64,000 bases of DNA from Lachnospiraceae bacterium (GTDB lineage Bacteria > Bacillota > Clostridia > Lachnospirales > Lachnospiraceae): assembly GCA_022794255.1 (NCBI GenBank), contig JAAWEL010000024.1:1-64000 (forward strand), read 5' to 3'. This document shows, one piece after another, positions 47,801 through 55,670 of the stretch. The notes beneath the pieces were generated by a model. It made no database searches and had not been told where the DNA came from. It saw only the letters and a program-made list of their open reading frames with translations. The number at the start of each line of letters is the position of its first letter. The stretch's first letter is position 1. The position numbers and the translations under genes are program-made.

Positions 47801-50800
47801 ACAACCGGCTGTGCCTGTCCTTTCTCCAAAAAAGAATACCGAAGCACCCCATAATTTTCTCCGTTTTTCCTTATCACTCGCTCAAAAAATGCTCCATTAA
47901 AGGCAGGACACTTTTCATCTTCAAAAAAGTTATACATTTTTTCCGCCCATTGGCTTTTGTCCTCCCCCAGCTCTATCAGAAAATAGGGAGCATCTGTTCC
48001 GGCCCACTCCATGCCAATAGACAAAAATGCCTGATTGCACATTTCCGCAAATTTTTCCTCACCTGTTTCCCCGCCTGTCAGCTCTGGTATATACTGGGTA
48101 TCAAAAGCCGGAATAGCCCCTTTTTGTCCTGTCAGATAACGTTTCTCAGGAGAAACCACAAATTCCTTTGTATGTTCTGCCAAAACTGTTTCTCCGTTGG
48201 GAAGATCAATCCATTCCCCGGCTACTGCCTCCACGCTTTTCCCTTCAATCATCACCTGTGTCCCGGCAACCGCCTCCACCGGCTCATAGTAAGTCTCCGG
48301 CTCCCTCCATTGACAGTATTCCTCCCGCTTCCCCTTTTTTGTGATCCAGAAGGATGGCATGGACCGTGGATCTATATTTTTTATGGAAATGTCCCATCCG
48401 TATTTGGTATCGCTGCCAGAAAGGGTGATCTCAGTCACCATCTCCTCTTCCCCGGTGTCCTCCATTCTACAGATATTTCCCTCTGTTTTTTCCACCAGCA
48501 CATTACCTCCGGACTCTATGCTTCCTCCTGCCAAAAAGCTGTTTCGGTTAGAAACCTCTGCCTCCACCCCATATACGGACAGCTCATACCCTTCCGAGCG
48601 GGTCAGCTCCTGCACATAGTAGGATCCTAAAAGCAATGGTCTGCCAATCCAGCAGTTTCCATTTTTCGACTGATTATCTGATAAAGGATAATACCATCTT
48701 TCCTGTCCGTTTCCATCAGGGTTGCTGGTATACTCATGAACCGTCCTTATGTATTTGTTTGTTGGTCCCGAAAAACCGGTTCTTGCCATGGCTCCCAGGC
48801 TGTAGTCATAAAAAGTTCCCGGGGCTTCTGTAATCGCCATAAAAGAGGCATCCCCATTTTTGTCAGTAGTCGCCACTGCCACTAAGTTTCCCTTCTCAAA
48901 AACCACCCCGGTCTTTCCGTCCGGATGGATCAAATCCGCTGCAGCATATAGCCCGTAGACAGCTCCTTCCAATGTTCCATCCCCCTGCGTATCACCGTAA
49001 GAATCATAGTTTTTTCCTTCCCCCTTCTTTAAGAGAAGATCCCTCTTATTTATGTGGATCTCTCCTTCTGTCCGGTGGTCATAAACCTCAAAGCTCCAGT
49101 CTGCCCCCTGTCGTCCGGAATAATCTGGATCTGCCGGGACAATCAAAGCCAGGGGCGAGGGCTGAAGGCTGACCTCTCTCCCCGCAGCCAGGGGCTTTGA
49201 TCTGGGAGAAGAAAAAAGGGGGATTGTCTGTCTTAAATTCCGGATACTCCCGGAAAAAAGGCGGGTTCCATTGGACGGACTTGCCATTTCAGAGCCTTCA
49301 AAAGCCTTCCATTCTTCCTCTTCATCTAAAATCCATATCTCATCCAGATTCACTTCTTCTCCGGAAATCACCTCTGTTTTTATAGGATAATTGCTGTTGC
49401 TCCCGGTAGCCAGAGGAACGATTACTGTTTTCTGTATTTCTGTTTCCTCCGGGCCCTCTGTTTCCTCTGCATCTGACATAGTTGCCATTTTGCTATTTTC
49501 TGATTGCTTTTCAAATGTATCCTCTCCTTTTTCTATGATTTTATATGGAATTTCAAATAGTGTTGCTGTTTCTGCCAACCGGACTTCCCCTGCCATCTCA
49601 TCCCCTTTCTTCCTTTCTTCTGCCATCAGCTCATCTTCTTTCTGGCTCTCCTTTTCACCCTCTGTTTCTCTTTCACTGACACACTCTCCTTCCAGAAAAC
49701 CCTGCATCAAATCAATACCAGTCTCTGATATCCCTTTCCATCCATACTCCTCCCTCTGATTCTTTCCCTGCAAATCGTAATATTGACTGGAATGTATGGT
49801 TATGGTCTCAATGGGAACGGTATCCCTGTGAACCCCATCAAAAATATTTTCAAAAGGCTGATGAACCAAATCCTGATTATGGACAATATAACCCTTTCTT
49901 GCTGACAACTCCCGGGCTGAATAATCATAGGTGAGAGACACAAAAGCCTCATAGTGCTTATCTCTGTCCGCTTCCAAAAGCTCTGCCGCCCCCGCATCCA
50001 GGGAATGATAAAAGCCACCGGCACTTACCAGATTCTCACAAACTTCAATCTCTCTTTCGTATTCTTCTACAGCCTCCTCATCTTCCGGCTCCGGCTCCGG
50101 ATGTCCTCCGCAATACCCTTTCGTGTAAGAATAATACTTAATATCCCGGTGGGCGCGGACACCAGACGGCTGCAGCTCCCCAACCCCATAAGATCCTGCC
50201 TCAACCAGCCATCCGTCCGGACCAGTCACCTCCTGATCCTTCTGACAGGGATCTGGATCTCCATTGTCTCCGTAAGGGCTGTCCCATCCTCTCCAGCGAA
50301 TAAACTGGCTTCCCTTATCATTGTCCCAGTTGTCATCCTCCAGCACGCTCTCCTCTAGCTGGCTGTCATCAAAAGCCTCCAGAATATCAAACCAGACATT
50401 TTCCAAAGGTTTTCCTGTTTCTGAATCCAGCTTTCTCAGATTTACCACATAGTCTGCCTGCCATTTTTCTGTATGCTTGTACCGCATCACCGAAGAACCG
50501 CCATACCCTGGAGCATCCTCCCCCGGGGAAGTTCCCACCAGAATTTTAAGTCCATCCTTCAAATTAGAGATCAGATTTCCCTGGGCAAAGGTCAGACTCC
50601 ATCTGTTTCCCAGCTTTACCGGCATGTGGAGCTCCCGGATACTCTCTCTTCCAATCCATTTCCGGATAATTCCATTGGCATTTTCCAGATTGATCTCCGC
50701 CACATTGCCTCCCTCTGGTATCTGACCGGTCTGAGAGCGGAAATCCAGTCCGGTTTCTGTCATCTCATAAGTCCAGTCCCCATAGGGTAAGATCGAGGCT

Positions 50801-51687
50801 GCCCCAAAAAATTCCCTTGTCTCCGGGGTAAGGGGATAGCTGGCATGATAGAAACCATCTTCTCCCAGGGATATTACCGGGCGAAACACATACCCGGTAT
50901 CAGAACATTCCACACAATCAGCAGCCAGCTTTGCCGTATTCCATACAGACCGGAAGGTTCTCTCCATATCTCTCATCATGTCCTGGTATACCTGAGTGCT
51001 TCCTAACCCGGACGGGTTGTACCGTTGTGCAATCTGAGTGGTATGCTGTTGGTATATGCCCCAGTCATGTCCATATTCTCCGGTAAATTTTGCCTCTTCA
51101 GACAAGGTGCAAAAACTCTGGCAAAGATAATAATTTGCCGTGTTGATCACCGGATCCGAATTCACAGTTCCCTGGTAGGCCTCATGATTTGCCGCGTATG
51201 CCATGAGAAGAAAATTCAGTCTCCGGCAATATTCATCCGCTGTATTGTTCACAATAAAGGGCGGCAGATTCTGAAGGGTATAAGGCTCTTTCTTTATGTA
51301 CCATATGGCCGTGGTCTCCATGGTGGTATTGGGATTTTCCGCCAGTTCCCGGCTATGGGAAATACAGTACATATTCCGGTACTGATAGTCCTTCCACTTT
51401 CCTCCGGGACTGACACTGGTTTGCTGCTTGTAGATCACAATTCCCGGCTGGGGATAGGTAGGTGTCATATGCCCGATAAAATCAGTCCTCTCCAATCCAG
51501 CCCCGTCCTGCGCTGCCAGCTGATCCCATAAAGCCACCAATTCCTCACTGTAGCTAATCTCTCCTCCGCCAAAAGACACTGCTCCATACGCTCTGTCTGT
51601 AAAATGCAGATAAGGCAGAAAGGTCATGAAAAATACCATTGCTGCCACAATCCCTGCATATCTCCGCCTTATTTCTCTCCCCTTCAT
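38686..51687 (-). CDS. Giant membrane-anchored Cna-B/SpaA-type surface protein
   Basis: About 4,333 residues. A signal peptide (IVAAMVFFMTFLPYLHFTDRAYG, then SFGGG) leads to an N-terminal domain of about 360 residues. Many Cna-B/SpaA-type beta-sandwich modules follow, each opening like VNLRKLDSETGKPLENV or VSFHKTDITGEKELPGN and closing with a GETYILEE-type glutamate motif; these typically form Lys-Asn isopeptide bonds. An acidic E/K-rich linker lies near residues 680-800. One membrane segment (about 4,243-4,270, IYGVVFVLSFFGAAIAFFAI) anchors it; no LPXTG motif is present. I chose the ATG at 51687 (GGGAGG eight bases upstream). The frame then runs on for about 62 residues over the next gene's promoter and start. 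An adhesive role is inferred from the architecture. Confidence 0.88.
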   Translation of the reverse strand: MKGREIRRRYAGIVAAMVFFMTFLPYLHFTDRAYGAVSFGGGEISYSEELVALWDQLAAQDGAGLERTDFIGHMTPTYPQPGIVIYKQQTSVSPGGKWKDYQYRNMYCISHSRELAENPNTTMETTAIWYIKKEPYTLQNLPPFIVNNTADEYCRRLNFLLMAYAANHEAYQGTVNSDPVINTANYYLCQSFCTLSEEAKFTGEYGHDWGIYQQHTTQIAQRYNPSGLGSTQVYQDMMRDMERTFRSVWNTAKLAADCVECSDTGYVFRPVISLGEDGFYHASYPLTPETREFFGAASILPYGDWTYEMTETGLDFRSQTGQIPEGGNVAEINLENANGIIRKWIGRESIRELHMPVKLGNRWSLTFAQGNLISNLKDGLKILVGTSPGEDAPGYGGSSVMRYKHTEKWQADYVVNLRKLDSETGKPLENVWFDILEAFDDSQLEESVLEDDNWDNDKGSQFIRWRGWDSPYGDNGDPDPCQKDQEVTGPDGWLVEAGSYGVGELQPSGVRAHRDIKYYSYTKGYCGGHPEPEPEDEEAVEEYEREIEVCENLVSAGGFYHSLDAGAAELLEADRDKHYEAFVSLTYDYSARELSARKGYIVHNQDLVHQPFENIFDGVHRDTVPIETITIHSSQYYDLQGKNQREEYGWKGISETGIDLMQGFLEGECVSERETEGEKESQKEDELMAEERKKGDEMAGEVRLAETATLFEIPYKIIEKGEDTFEKQSENSKMATMSDAEETEGPEETEIQKTVIVPLATGSNSNYPIKTEVISGEEVNLDEIWILDEEEEWKAFEGSEMASPSNGTRLFSGSIRNLRQTIPLFSSPRSKPLAAGREVSLQPSPLALIVPADPDYSGRQGADWSFEVYDHRTEGEIHINKRDLLLKKGEGKNYDSYGDTQGDGTLEGAVYGLYAAADLIHPDGKTGVVFEKGNLVAVATTDKNGDASFMAITEAPGTFYDYSLGAMARTGFSGPTNKYIRTVHEYTSNPDGNGQERWYYPLSDNQSKNGNCWIGRPLLLGSYYVQELTRSEGYELSVYGVEAEVSNRNSFLAGGSIESGGNVLVEKTEGNICRMEDTGEEEMVTEITLSGSDTKYGWDISIKNIDPRSMPSFWITKKGKREEYCQWREPETYYEPVEAVAGTQVMIEGKSVEAVAGEWIDLPNGETVLAEHTKEFVVSPEKRYLTGQKGAIPAFDTQYIPELTGGETGEEKFAEMCNQAFLSIGMEWAGTDAPYFLIELGEDKSQWAEKMYNFFEDEKCPAFNGAFFERVIRKNGENYGVLRYSFLEKGQAQPVVYSASDDTFYVKYSVKFQDGAEGYLYRGYPLSAIPVEDRGAGNHLFRWVRVPNEKPAEEKLDPYQDLSALSWVSAEKFKSFWVYGEGELLRDEKGGIYQKEKIRYVDREGYQVRETIDYEKLKEAYDPLSRTWKIHVPENQILEKEKLLMTIRYGNRFTGEGRSPVVTAVPSMNLTKTYMRQVTLAYPGQDCIYEDGGTRKAPVEVWERAIVQRVEVFKDIEKTSYNHTNSYGKVHKDWFTWLFGGFSEEVQEKEAATRMDNFRFKIYLRSNLSRLYRTEKGKIVWQNRQGQDLGEEEVLAENRAFPGLVRKIYTKVTHKTDPLYADSRDAIVANEALYGYSDGKIHEEARKGYTAVLETEERLTEDGQKMRTVKVPNYDKFFQAIYVANADKWDDGAPTYTSWQPVGNEANRTKDSIENVKVSDQVRQFAIDWYLEDEVRKLVKPVEENETEKEAKDKKVSYPDEIYDHALREAIIKAENYLVPFFAYDLDEIYGIQWDEASGGKDHDRTTLSADVLAEKGDESKGYCGLSSYLPYGTYVVVEQQPKYAGAEYGRNQKDFKNKHYQIDRPKEVVLPSVYEGTEGFLASPERTNNYYCYDASMAGPEMERKYRIRFNQENHQIFAHSHYGDFEIYKYGMDVDLLDNGVPPVLGKGNRFALTQSTYNPYKNYYNQQDDREGAKVDFYLTEGQSGREGIAGQYRYSSVSEHRGVMDNVPFFGGTSTEDNVPGTGYRDQVPVMQGMQTACDKQYASMLVPWSILGPDRNQGTFVSGGKEEATGESDYTGFACAKFRNRFFTARLRLEKLDGETHENILHDSAVFAVYGAKREASEDGSGRVCFYEKDTTIFGTRGFLESMGALDIRPMARKLSLLDRLLGKNQGPGNLYTGVVPAGTPMCEESEKIILGDGRGQQTVAFSSFSTVLDEQMKEELEEKTMAWQLQTAGYLETPQPLGAGAYVICEEKAPSGYVRSKPIALEIYSDKVTYYKEGNKDSRVLAAIYEIDAMEQTANKNKPQDRGKLARVNVENVPIKLTVEKLKESSARAANTTGDKTVTYKVSGRVDGSLVEIGGDPDYEYAYENGCYLGYGWRKGTLEYLASRKAAGELVEIAYEGAVFAGYGYVTRKLETADDANTYVAGARMVLFDAIVLKASGDIQDHAYEGLEIKRNSTNNVIRMYVKQGYAGKKTEFVKKRNEKGEEYVTEIQTGVDSSGNPVKETGAVWGAETLERPDTDILFYDLDSLEVTVTRNIDGRSIVYGYDKNHNKVSVAQAESEKANFSRTDTDHSLFAFKGGIPFLEFVGGDFTKLGYSSADKILKVDEKTLVYHLDKNGNRDCLVDPYTGMAYVVPEEGPEGMVMVWAVHTHRDEYGNVIARDKITTCRVATIGENQEGYEEKSILQVINHSGHEIPQKELPSYEHNESGSITGTWESQGSGESHQETTFPTNSHGQNLNQEVLTDENNGSFAGELNPVYDNYGLPQYYQRSEAMYDKGTELYDRNGDFVRYQDSDNLEKYNHNAYHINPHGQLYDGDEKKEQQIQKKLYHRQGEGYILENIWTTSDKTPNDPFDTEEMPGQPDILKRVPAGSYIIEELDNPSGYVKAMPVGTQVREIADMQIVSMVDKTIKVEFPKIDGTDTRRIKISGIWKDGSSRDLGEMTEGKGSYSYGPVSGARLALFPAKRVYSPDLEKGYYLKKIGEEPVSYESTDSRAGSLKWQKASWVTGEIPVYTEGLPAGTYILEELVTPSGFVTIKPQEVEIMSTEKVQVIPVYNDHTKIEIEKYVMEQAERKPVFGAGFTLYKAITSGDGNVICQDGAPVYDSGAITDTWTTSDPEEYFGFIPAFEAMYQDFGTEDGTVVLWDQGKKTFQARHISSSSLDASVSGGEPSRHPTAAVLIFQMDDGRKIRVTVTGEDSFEYQFDYHKLTEINPYACSYVTTDGVRRIDYLPVGEAYVLVETQVPKGYAKAEDQVILAKNTGNVQRYMVENMEGRLYISKEAEGRRGELTGAYMELFRAGEDGSFLADKEHLEAWWITGTDGIYSEEDFVNGRIPSGYKKGDLRPHEIGRLSDGIYWLREQKSPEYYTLMEPVRIDYHQQEEIRVVRVLDQPVKGSLEVRKTDLEGNPLTGAVFELTAYKKDDMRNPVQTQCISDHEGTLRINNLLVGEVQADGQIEPYLYKLREIVPPEGYAVNTQIFTWEFEPDTEGSSYKPGHKAEKQIQVTDRKTRVSIGKKDFDAMGHGTDELLVGAEMAIYEITGRDEKGQLLYDLMDPKDQWTTGEKEHVTEGLTAGKSYLLKELSAPLGYDLFEPVLFTMSLDGRRIVGISNQLNTITIHSDSEDEEKRDLIQAVTLKGRYPVRTEYELRDVSGRRTVCWTGNRDGHRICLENGWREGEPCVITERTLYSDGSVAVTGKRTEILAFGEDKYLLIPGRQAIRTSLSLSHRDGTQIDFFYPNEVIQEKTIQNHIPSADSGKALFNKGESYILTEYTIFSDGDFWESSRIMFTIDEKAAVGGIIAPDRKTKVSLSKTDITGEKELFGCEMSITDKDGKEIRSWVSGKEPYVIEGVLKPGESYCLRENHPCDGFAWAEEIWFTLSQGGIREQVIMKDDITKVQVQKLSEGFHNKPVEGAVLQILNLDGTPAVAVWDQEPYKKGEELIFVTGTDPIKLWQQLSAGQEYLLHEVKPAPGYAYAEDMRFTVRRDGREEMVIMTDSQTRVSFHKTDITGEKELPGNHLQIKALDGKEIASWISSEEPYELAGVLNAGETYILEEIRPCNGFAWSEEIRFTVSLDGSLDKVYMKNEKTQVEIIKTDAVNGKPISGAALEIRDNQGRILEQWTSGEESHKITGKLLAGEQYFLYETKAPDGYRLAGPLRFQMPKEAEILKLTFENHKKDVRKEHPKDPGTPGTDQLEPPREPGYVTAWYDTGIPLAGREFSDQIPKGFLRLDSAGDASFVKIYGVVFVLSFFGAAIAFFAIQVTKRGRFAIISGRKAGKKTCTAKGRESRHEKNGYRHIGPCGCGKNHIVGEDSVFDREDPQDGKSGFS
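38861..38889 (-). promoter_or_regulatory. Sigma-A-type promoter for the TetM-NYN gene, inside the giant ORF
   Basis: Minus-strand GTGACA (38889-38884), 17-base spacer, TATAAT (38866-38861), about 50 bases before the ATG at 38804. It lies within the reading frame of the giant surface protein and argues against the GTG at 38858 as the start. Confidence 0.75.
38899..38905. repeat. A7/T7 homopolymer run at the end of the giant gene
   Basis: Seven A on the plus strand (T7 in the giant gene), in the last codons of its membrane segment. With six T the frame would stop at once after AFLQYK, leaving a short basic cytoplasmic tail. Confidence 0.9.
39140..40257 (-). repeat. C-terminal array of four Cna-B/SpaA modules, two nearly matching
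   Basis: Four consecutive modules in the giant protein. Modules at 40257-39991 and 39678-39412 are each exactly 89 codons and share VS-KTDITGEKEL, DGKEI-SW and GFAW-EEI. They alternate with two different modules (39990-39679 and 39411 to about 39140), which suggests duplication of a two-module unit. Confidence 0.8.
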
Positions 51688-51733
51688 CTCCACTGCCTCC
51701 CTTTCTCTTATGTGTTCTTGGGATGTACTCTCC

Positions 51734-54700
51734 CTATCTTATCCTTTTCACTCCTTCTGTAATCCAGCAGCCCTCCTGGTCTACCAGATACCCGTCCGGT
51801 GTCTCTCTTCCACAGAACAGGGCTCCCCTTGTTCCGTCTGATTTCTCGTTAAAATAGTAGCAATATTCTTTTTTATCATCCCCCTGGATCCAGTTCCATC
51901 CCACAAACATCCGTCCCTGTGTGCCATCTGAGGCTGGATTCAGATAATATGCGTTTCCGTCAGCATCTTGATGCCATCCGGTTGCCATACAACCGTTTTT
52001 GTCAAACCAAAACCACTCAAAAGCGTCTTGTCCTAAGTCCGGATTTCTGTAGGGATTGACAACGGCTGCCCATTCGTCTGCAAAAAACCGGGTTCCGTCA
52101 TTCAATCGCCATCTTCCATTCTCATCCTGGATCCAGGTCCCCAAAACCACATACTCCGGCAGAAATCCTGCCTCTGGTGATGCTCCCTTGGGCACGTTGG
52201 CCCCGGCCATAACCACCGTTCCCGAAGCTGCACCTGGGCCGGATGATGCAGTACTTCCACCCTGGCTGCTGCCCTTACTGGACGAACCGCCTCCTCCCCC
52301 GCCTCCTGACGAGCTTCCACCTCCATAACTGACATGAGAAGAACCTTTTGCCTGAAATGACAGATGGATGTCACATTGAGCCACATGTCCCCCATCCCTT
52401 GTCTTTGCAGTGATCACCACCTTTTTGTCTGCCTGATAGGGATAAGCCTTCAACGCCTCCCTGATCCACCCTGCCTGATCGCAAACGGTAATCACTCCGT
52501 TTTGAACAATCACTGCATCCGGGTCGGAGGAGCTCCACAAAACCGTCTTGTCATAGGGTTTATATTCCTCCTGATCCCTAAGTTTAGGAACCACCACAGC
52601 AGTCAGAGTATCTCTTACTCCAAATCCGCTTTTACCCTTTATAGAAGAGCCCACGTATCCTGTATAATCATAAGAAAGCAAGTAGTTAAACCTGGTCTGA
52701 TCAAGAGAAATTCCCTCCGGGCGGATCACAGTCTCATCCTCTGTCACAAAACGCACAGTCACCGGACAGGAAAATGTCACATGCCCGTTGGTCTGATCCT
52801 CGCTGGAAGCCGTTATGATCTCCTGATGCACAGCCGAGCCATTGATTTTTTCATAAGGCTTCAGCCTTCTTTTTTCATTATCTTCTAAAATAACATTCTG
52901 AATCCACGCCGGATTTTTCTCTCCCGCCGGGTCAAAATTCACAGAAACCTGACAGTCCTGGGTATTGGCACCGGATGGTTCCAGAGATAAAATCTTTTTG
53001 TCCTCTCTTGTATTCCAGGACACATTTTTGAAAAACGGACGGACGGGACTTAAAGTAGCAGTCAAAACCACCGGCTGGGAAACGGTTATTGCTTCATCTG
53101 GCTTTAGCCGGTCTCCTGTCAGCCTTCGGGTAATTGTAAACCCCACATGATCCCGGTTCAGCTCTAAGCCTTCCACCCGGAGCGTGGTATTATCCACAAT
53201 CTGAAACGTCACATTTACCCGGCAATTGGCATAAACAGAACGATTGTTCACAGAGGTTTCCGGATTGGTGGAGGCTGTCATAACCCCGTGTTGTGTATAA
53301 ATGGTATTGTTGATCTTTTCCTGATATTGTCCGTCCGCCTGAGCCTGTACCTCCCTGTTCATAATCCCCTGAACGAAGGCCGAAGAAAGGTTTGGCATAA
53401 TCACCCCATCCTTTGTTGTGTAGCCTTCATCTGATAAATTGGTCAGAAGATTGGTGTCATCCAAAGACCATTTCATTGTGCGGTCTGCCGTAAGTCCGGT
53501 TCCATTGTGTTTTCCATGAATGGTGACTGGCTGCACCTGAACGGAAGTATCCGGATTCTCATCAATGTATCGTGCAATCAGTATCCCCTCCTGATTGGTA
53601 ACTTCTGTGACAATCTTGGGATTTTTCCGGTCTCCGCTGCGGGTCTGGATAATATGGATAGAGGTCTCTGACGGCTCAACCTCCAGACGGGTTGTTACTT
53701 TAATGTACTCTACATTCAGCTCTGTATCACATTCCGGCATAACAAAGGTGTAAGCTCCTCCATTTACATAATCCATCTCCACCATTTTTCCTGTCTCATC
53801 CAAAAAGGTAGGTGCTTTCACCCCGCCGGGCACATTGGAATCCACCACCATCTGATACCGGTTTTCTCCTCTGTTTTTCGGTGCTGTTGCCACTGTCACA
53901 ACAGAACCAGGCACAACAGCTGCCCCGTGATCCTTATCAATCGTCCGACAGTAAGAGTTGCTGGTAGCAGAAATAGCTGTCAGCTCCGCCACATCCGTAT
54001 CATAAGTTCCATTGTCATTTTTGGTGTCGATTCTGGGAATCGATACCAGACAACCCTTCACCGGTTCTCCCATATAACCTGGAGCAAAATGATCTATTTT
54101 AAAGGATACTCCATTGGCATAGTCTGCTGCCGTAAATTCTCGCCCCAGTTTTTGCGTCACAATGTAGCGGACCCCATCCTCTAATTCTTCATAAAAATAC
54201 CGGTTTTTGCTATCTGTTTCTGTCCGGCCGGCTATAATGCTGTACTTTCTTTCATTGTCCGTCCAATAGCCAATGTGGGCATCTCCTGTAAAAGTATTGT
54301 CTCCGTCAATGGTACTGCCCATCACATTCTTTCCCTTGGCCCCGTCAGTAGTAAAAAGATAACTGAAATTGCTGTTTTTTTCCGTTCCATAGGTAAAGCG
54401 GTCTCTGGATTCTCTGGTTCCCACAAAAGTTCCCTCCCGGGAGGCTGTTCCATTGTTGGTAGCGGAAATCCGGCCAGCCATCCGGGCCAGAATCAGGTTA
54501 CCGCTGCGATACTGACCTACAATGCCCCCAACTGCCCGGCTTCCGTTTCCTCCAATGGTTCCGCTCACATAAGAATTGTAAATATCTGCCTGGTTGATTC
54601 TTCCGGCAATTCCTCCCACATATCCTTTCCCCCGGATCCGGTTGGAATCACCATTCTGGGTTGTGACCGTATTATCCACCAGCCATGCATTCTGCACATT

Positions 54701-55621
54701 GCCTGCAATTCCCCCTACGCAGCTATCCCTTCCCTCAGAATTCAGCACAATGCTTTCTGCTGTGCAATTCTCAATGGTAATTCGTCTGGAAGAACCGGTC
54801 ACCTCTCCGGCGATTCCTCCCGCATTTCCCATAGAATTCACAAACCCGGAAACCGTCACATGGGAAATCACCCCGTCTCCCACAATGGCTCCGGCCAGGA
54901 CTCCTGTCTTGTCCTCCCCGATAATATCCTCTGCCTCTACATTCAGATTTTTCACAGAGCCTCCGTCAATAACACCAAAAAGACCGATATTGGTTAGACT
55001 TAAGGACGGATTTACGATTTTCAGACCAGATATGGTATTCCCTCTGCCGTCAAAATGTCCCCGGAAAGGATGACGCACCTGACTGCCACATTCCGTCCGG
55101 TTCTGATACCAGCCGATTGGATTCCAGTTTCCGGAATTTGCCAACAGATTTCCAAGGTCAATGTCCTGAGTCAGTTCAAAATACTCCCCCTCAAATTCCA
55201 TTCCCGCAGCTACTGCCTCAGAAAGGCCCATCAGACGGGAAAGGCTGTCAATCTGATAAGGCGCCTCCCTGGTTCCGTCTCCTGAAAAATCCATATTGGC
55301 ATTCCAGTTTTCCCACAGATCCCCCACACAAGAGGATGTGGCAGTTATCTGATTCTCTGGCATGGAGTAAGAAATATCTTCCTTTGCATTCGACCTGGTG
55401 GCAAAAGGCTCCGTCTCTTCCATTGATCCCTCTTTTATTGCAATCTCCTCAGTCGCTATTCCGTCAACTGGTGTTGCCACATTTCCTGCAAATTCAGCCT
55501 TTTCCTCTCTCCACCGCTGATTCCCGTATTTAGTCTCGGCTCTCACCGTCATGGCCATGAAGGTCTGTAAAAGCAATACAACTGCCATTGCACCGGCCAT
55601 CTTTCTTCTGTACCTCATCAT
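51734..55621 (-). CDS. GLUG / Ig-like surface protein with C-terminal cell-wall-binding repeats
   Basis: About 1,295 residues. Signal peptide (MAGAMAVVLLLQTFMAMTVRAE), then a right-handed repeat region with GLUG-type motifs (GGIAGEVTG, GGIAGNVQN, GGIAGRINQ, GGIVGQYRSG; about residues 265-385). Several Ig-like BIG2-type segments follow (VLWSSSDPDAVIVQNGVITV), then a Gly/Ser linker. Last are choline-binding-type cell-wall repeats (WFDKNGCMATGWHQDADGNA, GRMFVGWNWIQ). Such repeats hold proteins to wall polymers without sortase. I chose the ATG at 55621 (GAGAGGA upstream); ATGs at 55618 and 55627 are close alternatives. It is the middle gene of the surface operon, 46 bases before the giant gene. 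Confidence 0.87.
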   Translation of the reverse strand: MMRYRRKMAGAMAVVLLLQTFMAMTVRAETKYGNQRWREEKAEFAGNVATPVDGIATEEIAIKEGSMEETEPFATRSNAKEDISYSMPENQITATSSCVGDLWENWNANMDFSGDGTREAPYQIDSLSRLMGLSEAVAAGMEFEGEYFELTQDIDLGNLLANSGNWNPIGWYQNRTECGSQVRHPFRGHFDGRGNTISGLKIVNPSLSLTNIGLFGVIDGGSVKNLNVEAEDIIGEDKTGVLAGAIVGDGVISHVTVSGFVNSMGNAGGIAGEVTGSSRRITIENCTAESIVLNSEGRDSCVGGIAGNVQNAWLVDNTVTTQNGDSNRIRGKGYVGGIAGRINQADIYNSYVSGTIGGNGSRAVGGIVGQYRSGNLILARMAGRISATNNGTASREGTFVGTRESRDRFTYGTEKNSNFSYLFTTDGAKGKNVMGSTIDGDNTFTGDAHIGYWTDNERKYSIIAGRTETDSKNRYFYEELEDGVRYIVTQKLGREFTAADYANGVSFKIDHFAPGYMGEPVKGCLVSIPRIDTKNDNGTYDTDVAELTAISATSNSYCRTIDKDHGAAVVPGSVVTVATAPKNRGENRYQMVVDSNVPGGVKAPTFLDETGKMVEMDYVNGGAYTFVMPECDTELNVEYIKVTTRLEVEPSETSIHIIQTRSGDRKNPKIVTEVTNQEGILIARYIDENPDTSVQVQPVTIHGKHNGTGLTADRTMKWSLDDTNLLTNLSDEGYTTKDGVIMPNLSSAFVQGIMNREVQAQADGQYQEKINNTIYTQHGVMTASTNPETSVNNRSVYANCRVNVTFQIVDNTTLRVEGLELNRDHVGFTITRRLTGDRLKPDEAITVSQPVVLTATLSPVRPFFKNVSWNTREDKKILSLEPSGANTQDCQVSVNFDPAGEKNPAWIQNVILEDNEKRRLKPYEKINGSAVHQEIITASSEDQTNGHVTFSCPVTVRFVTEDETVIRPEGISLDQTRFNYLLSYDYTGYVGSSIKGKSGFGVRDTLTAVVVPKLRDQEEYKPYDKTVLWSSSDPDAVIVQNGVITVCDQAGWIREALKAYPYQADKKVVITAKTRDGGHVAQCDIHLSFQAKGSSHVSYGGGSSSGGGGGGGSSSKGSSQGGSTASSGPGAASGTVVMAGANVPKGASPEAGFLPEYVVLGTWIQDENGRWRLNDGTRFFADEWAAVVNPYRNPDLGQDAFEWFWFDKNGCMATGWHQDADGNAYYLNPASDGTQGRMFVGWNWIQGDDKKEYCYYFNEKSDGTRGALFCGRETPDGYLVDQEGCWITEGVKRIR

Positions 55622-55670
55622 AAGCATTCCTCTCCTTCTCACTATTTTCATGAATTTTTATCTCATTTTC

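Noticed and set aside
41101-48630. Many long open frames on the plus strand within the giant gene (for example 41737-42597)
   Set aside because: They are antisense shadows of the giant surface gene; none has a convincing ribosome site, and their translations resemble no protein family.
50800-51687. Thioester domain in the giant protein's N-terminal region
   Set aside because: A YCIS cysteine and an ETTAIWYI segment look similar to the family pattern, but the required glutamine is threonine here.
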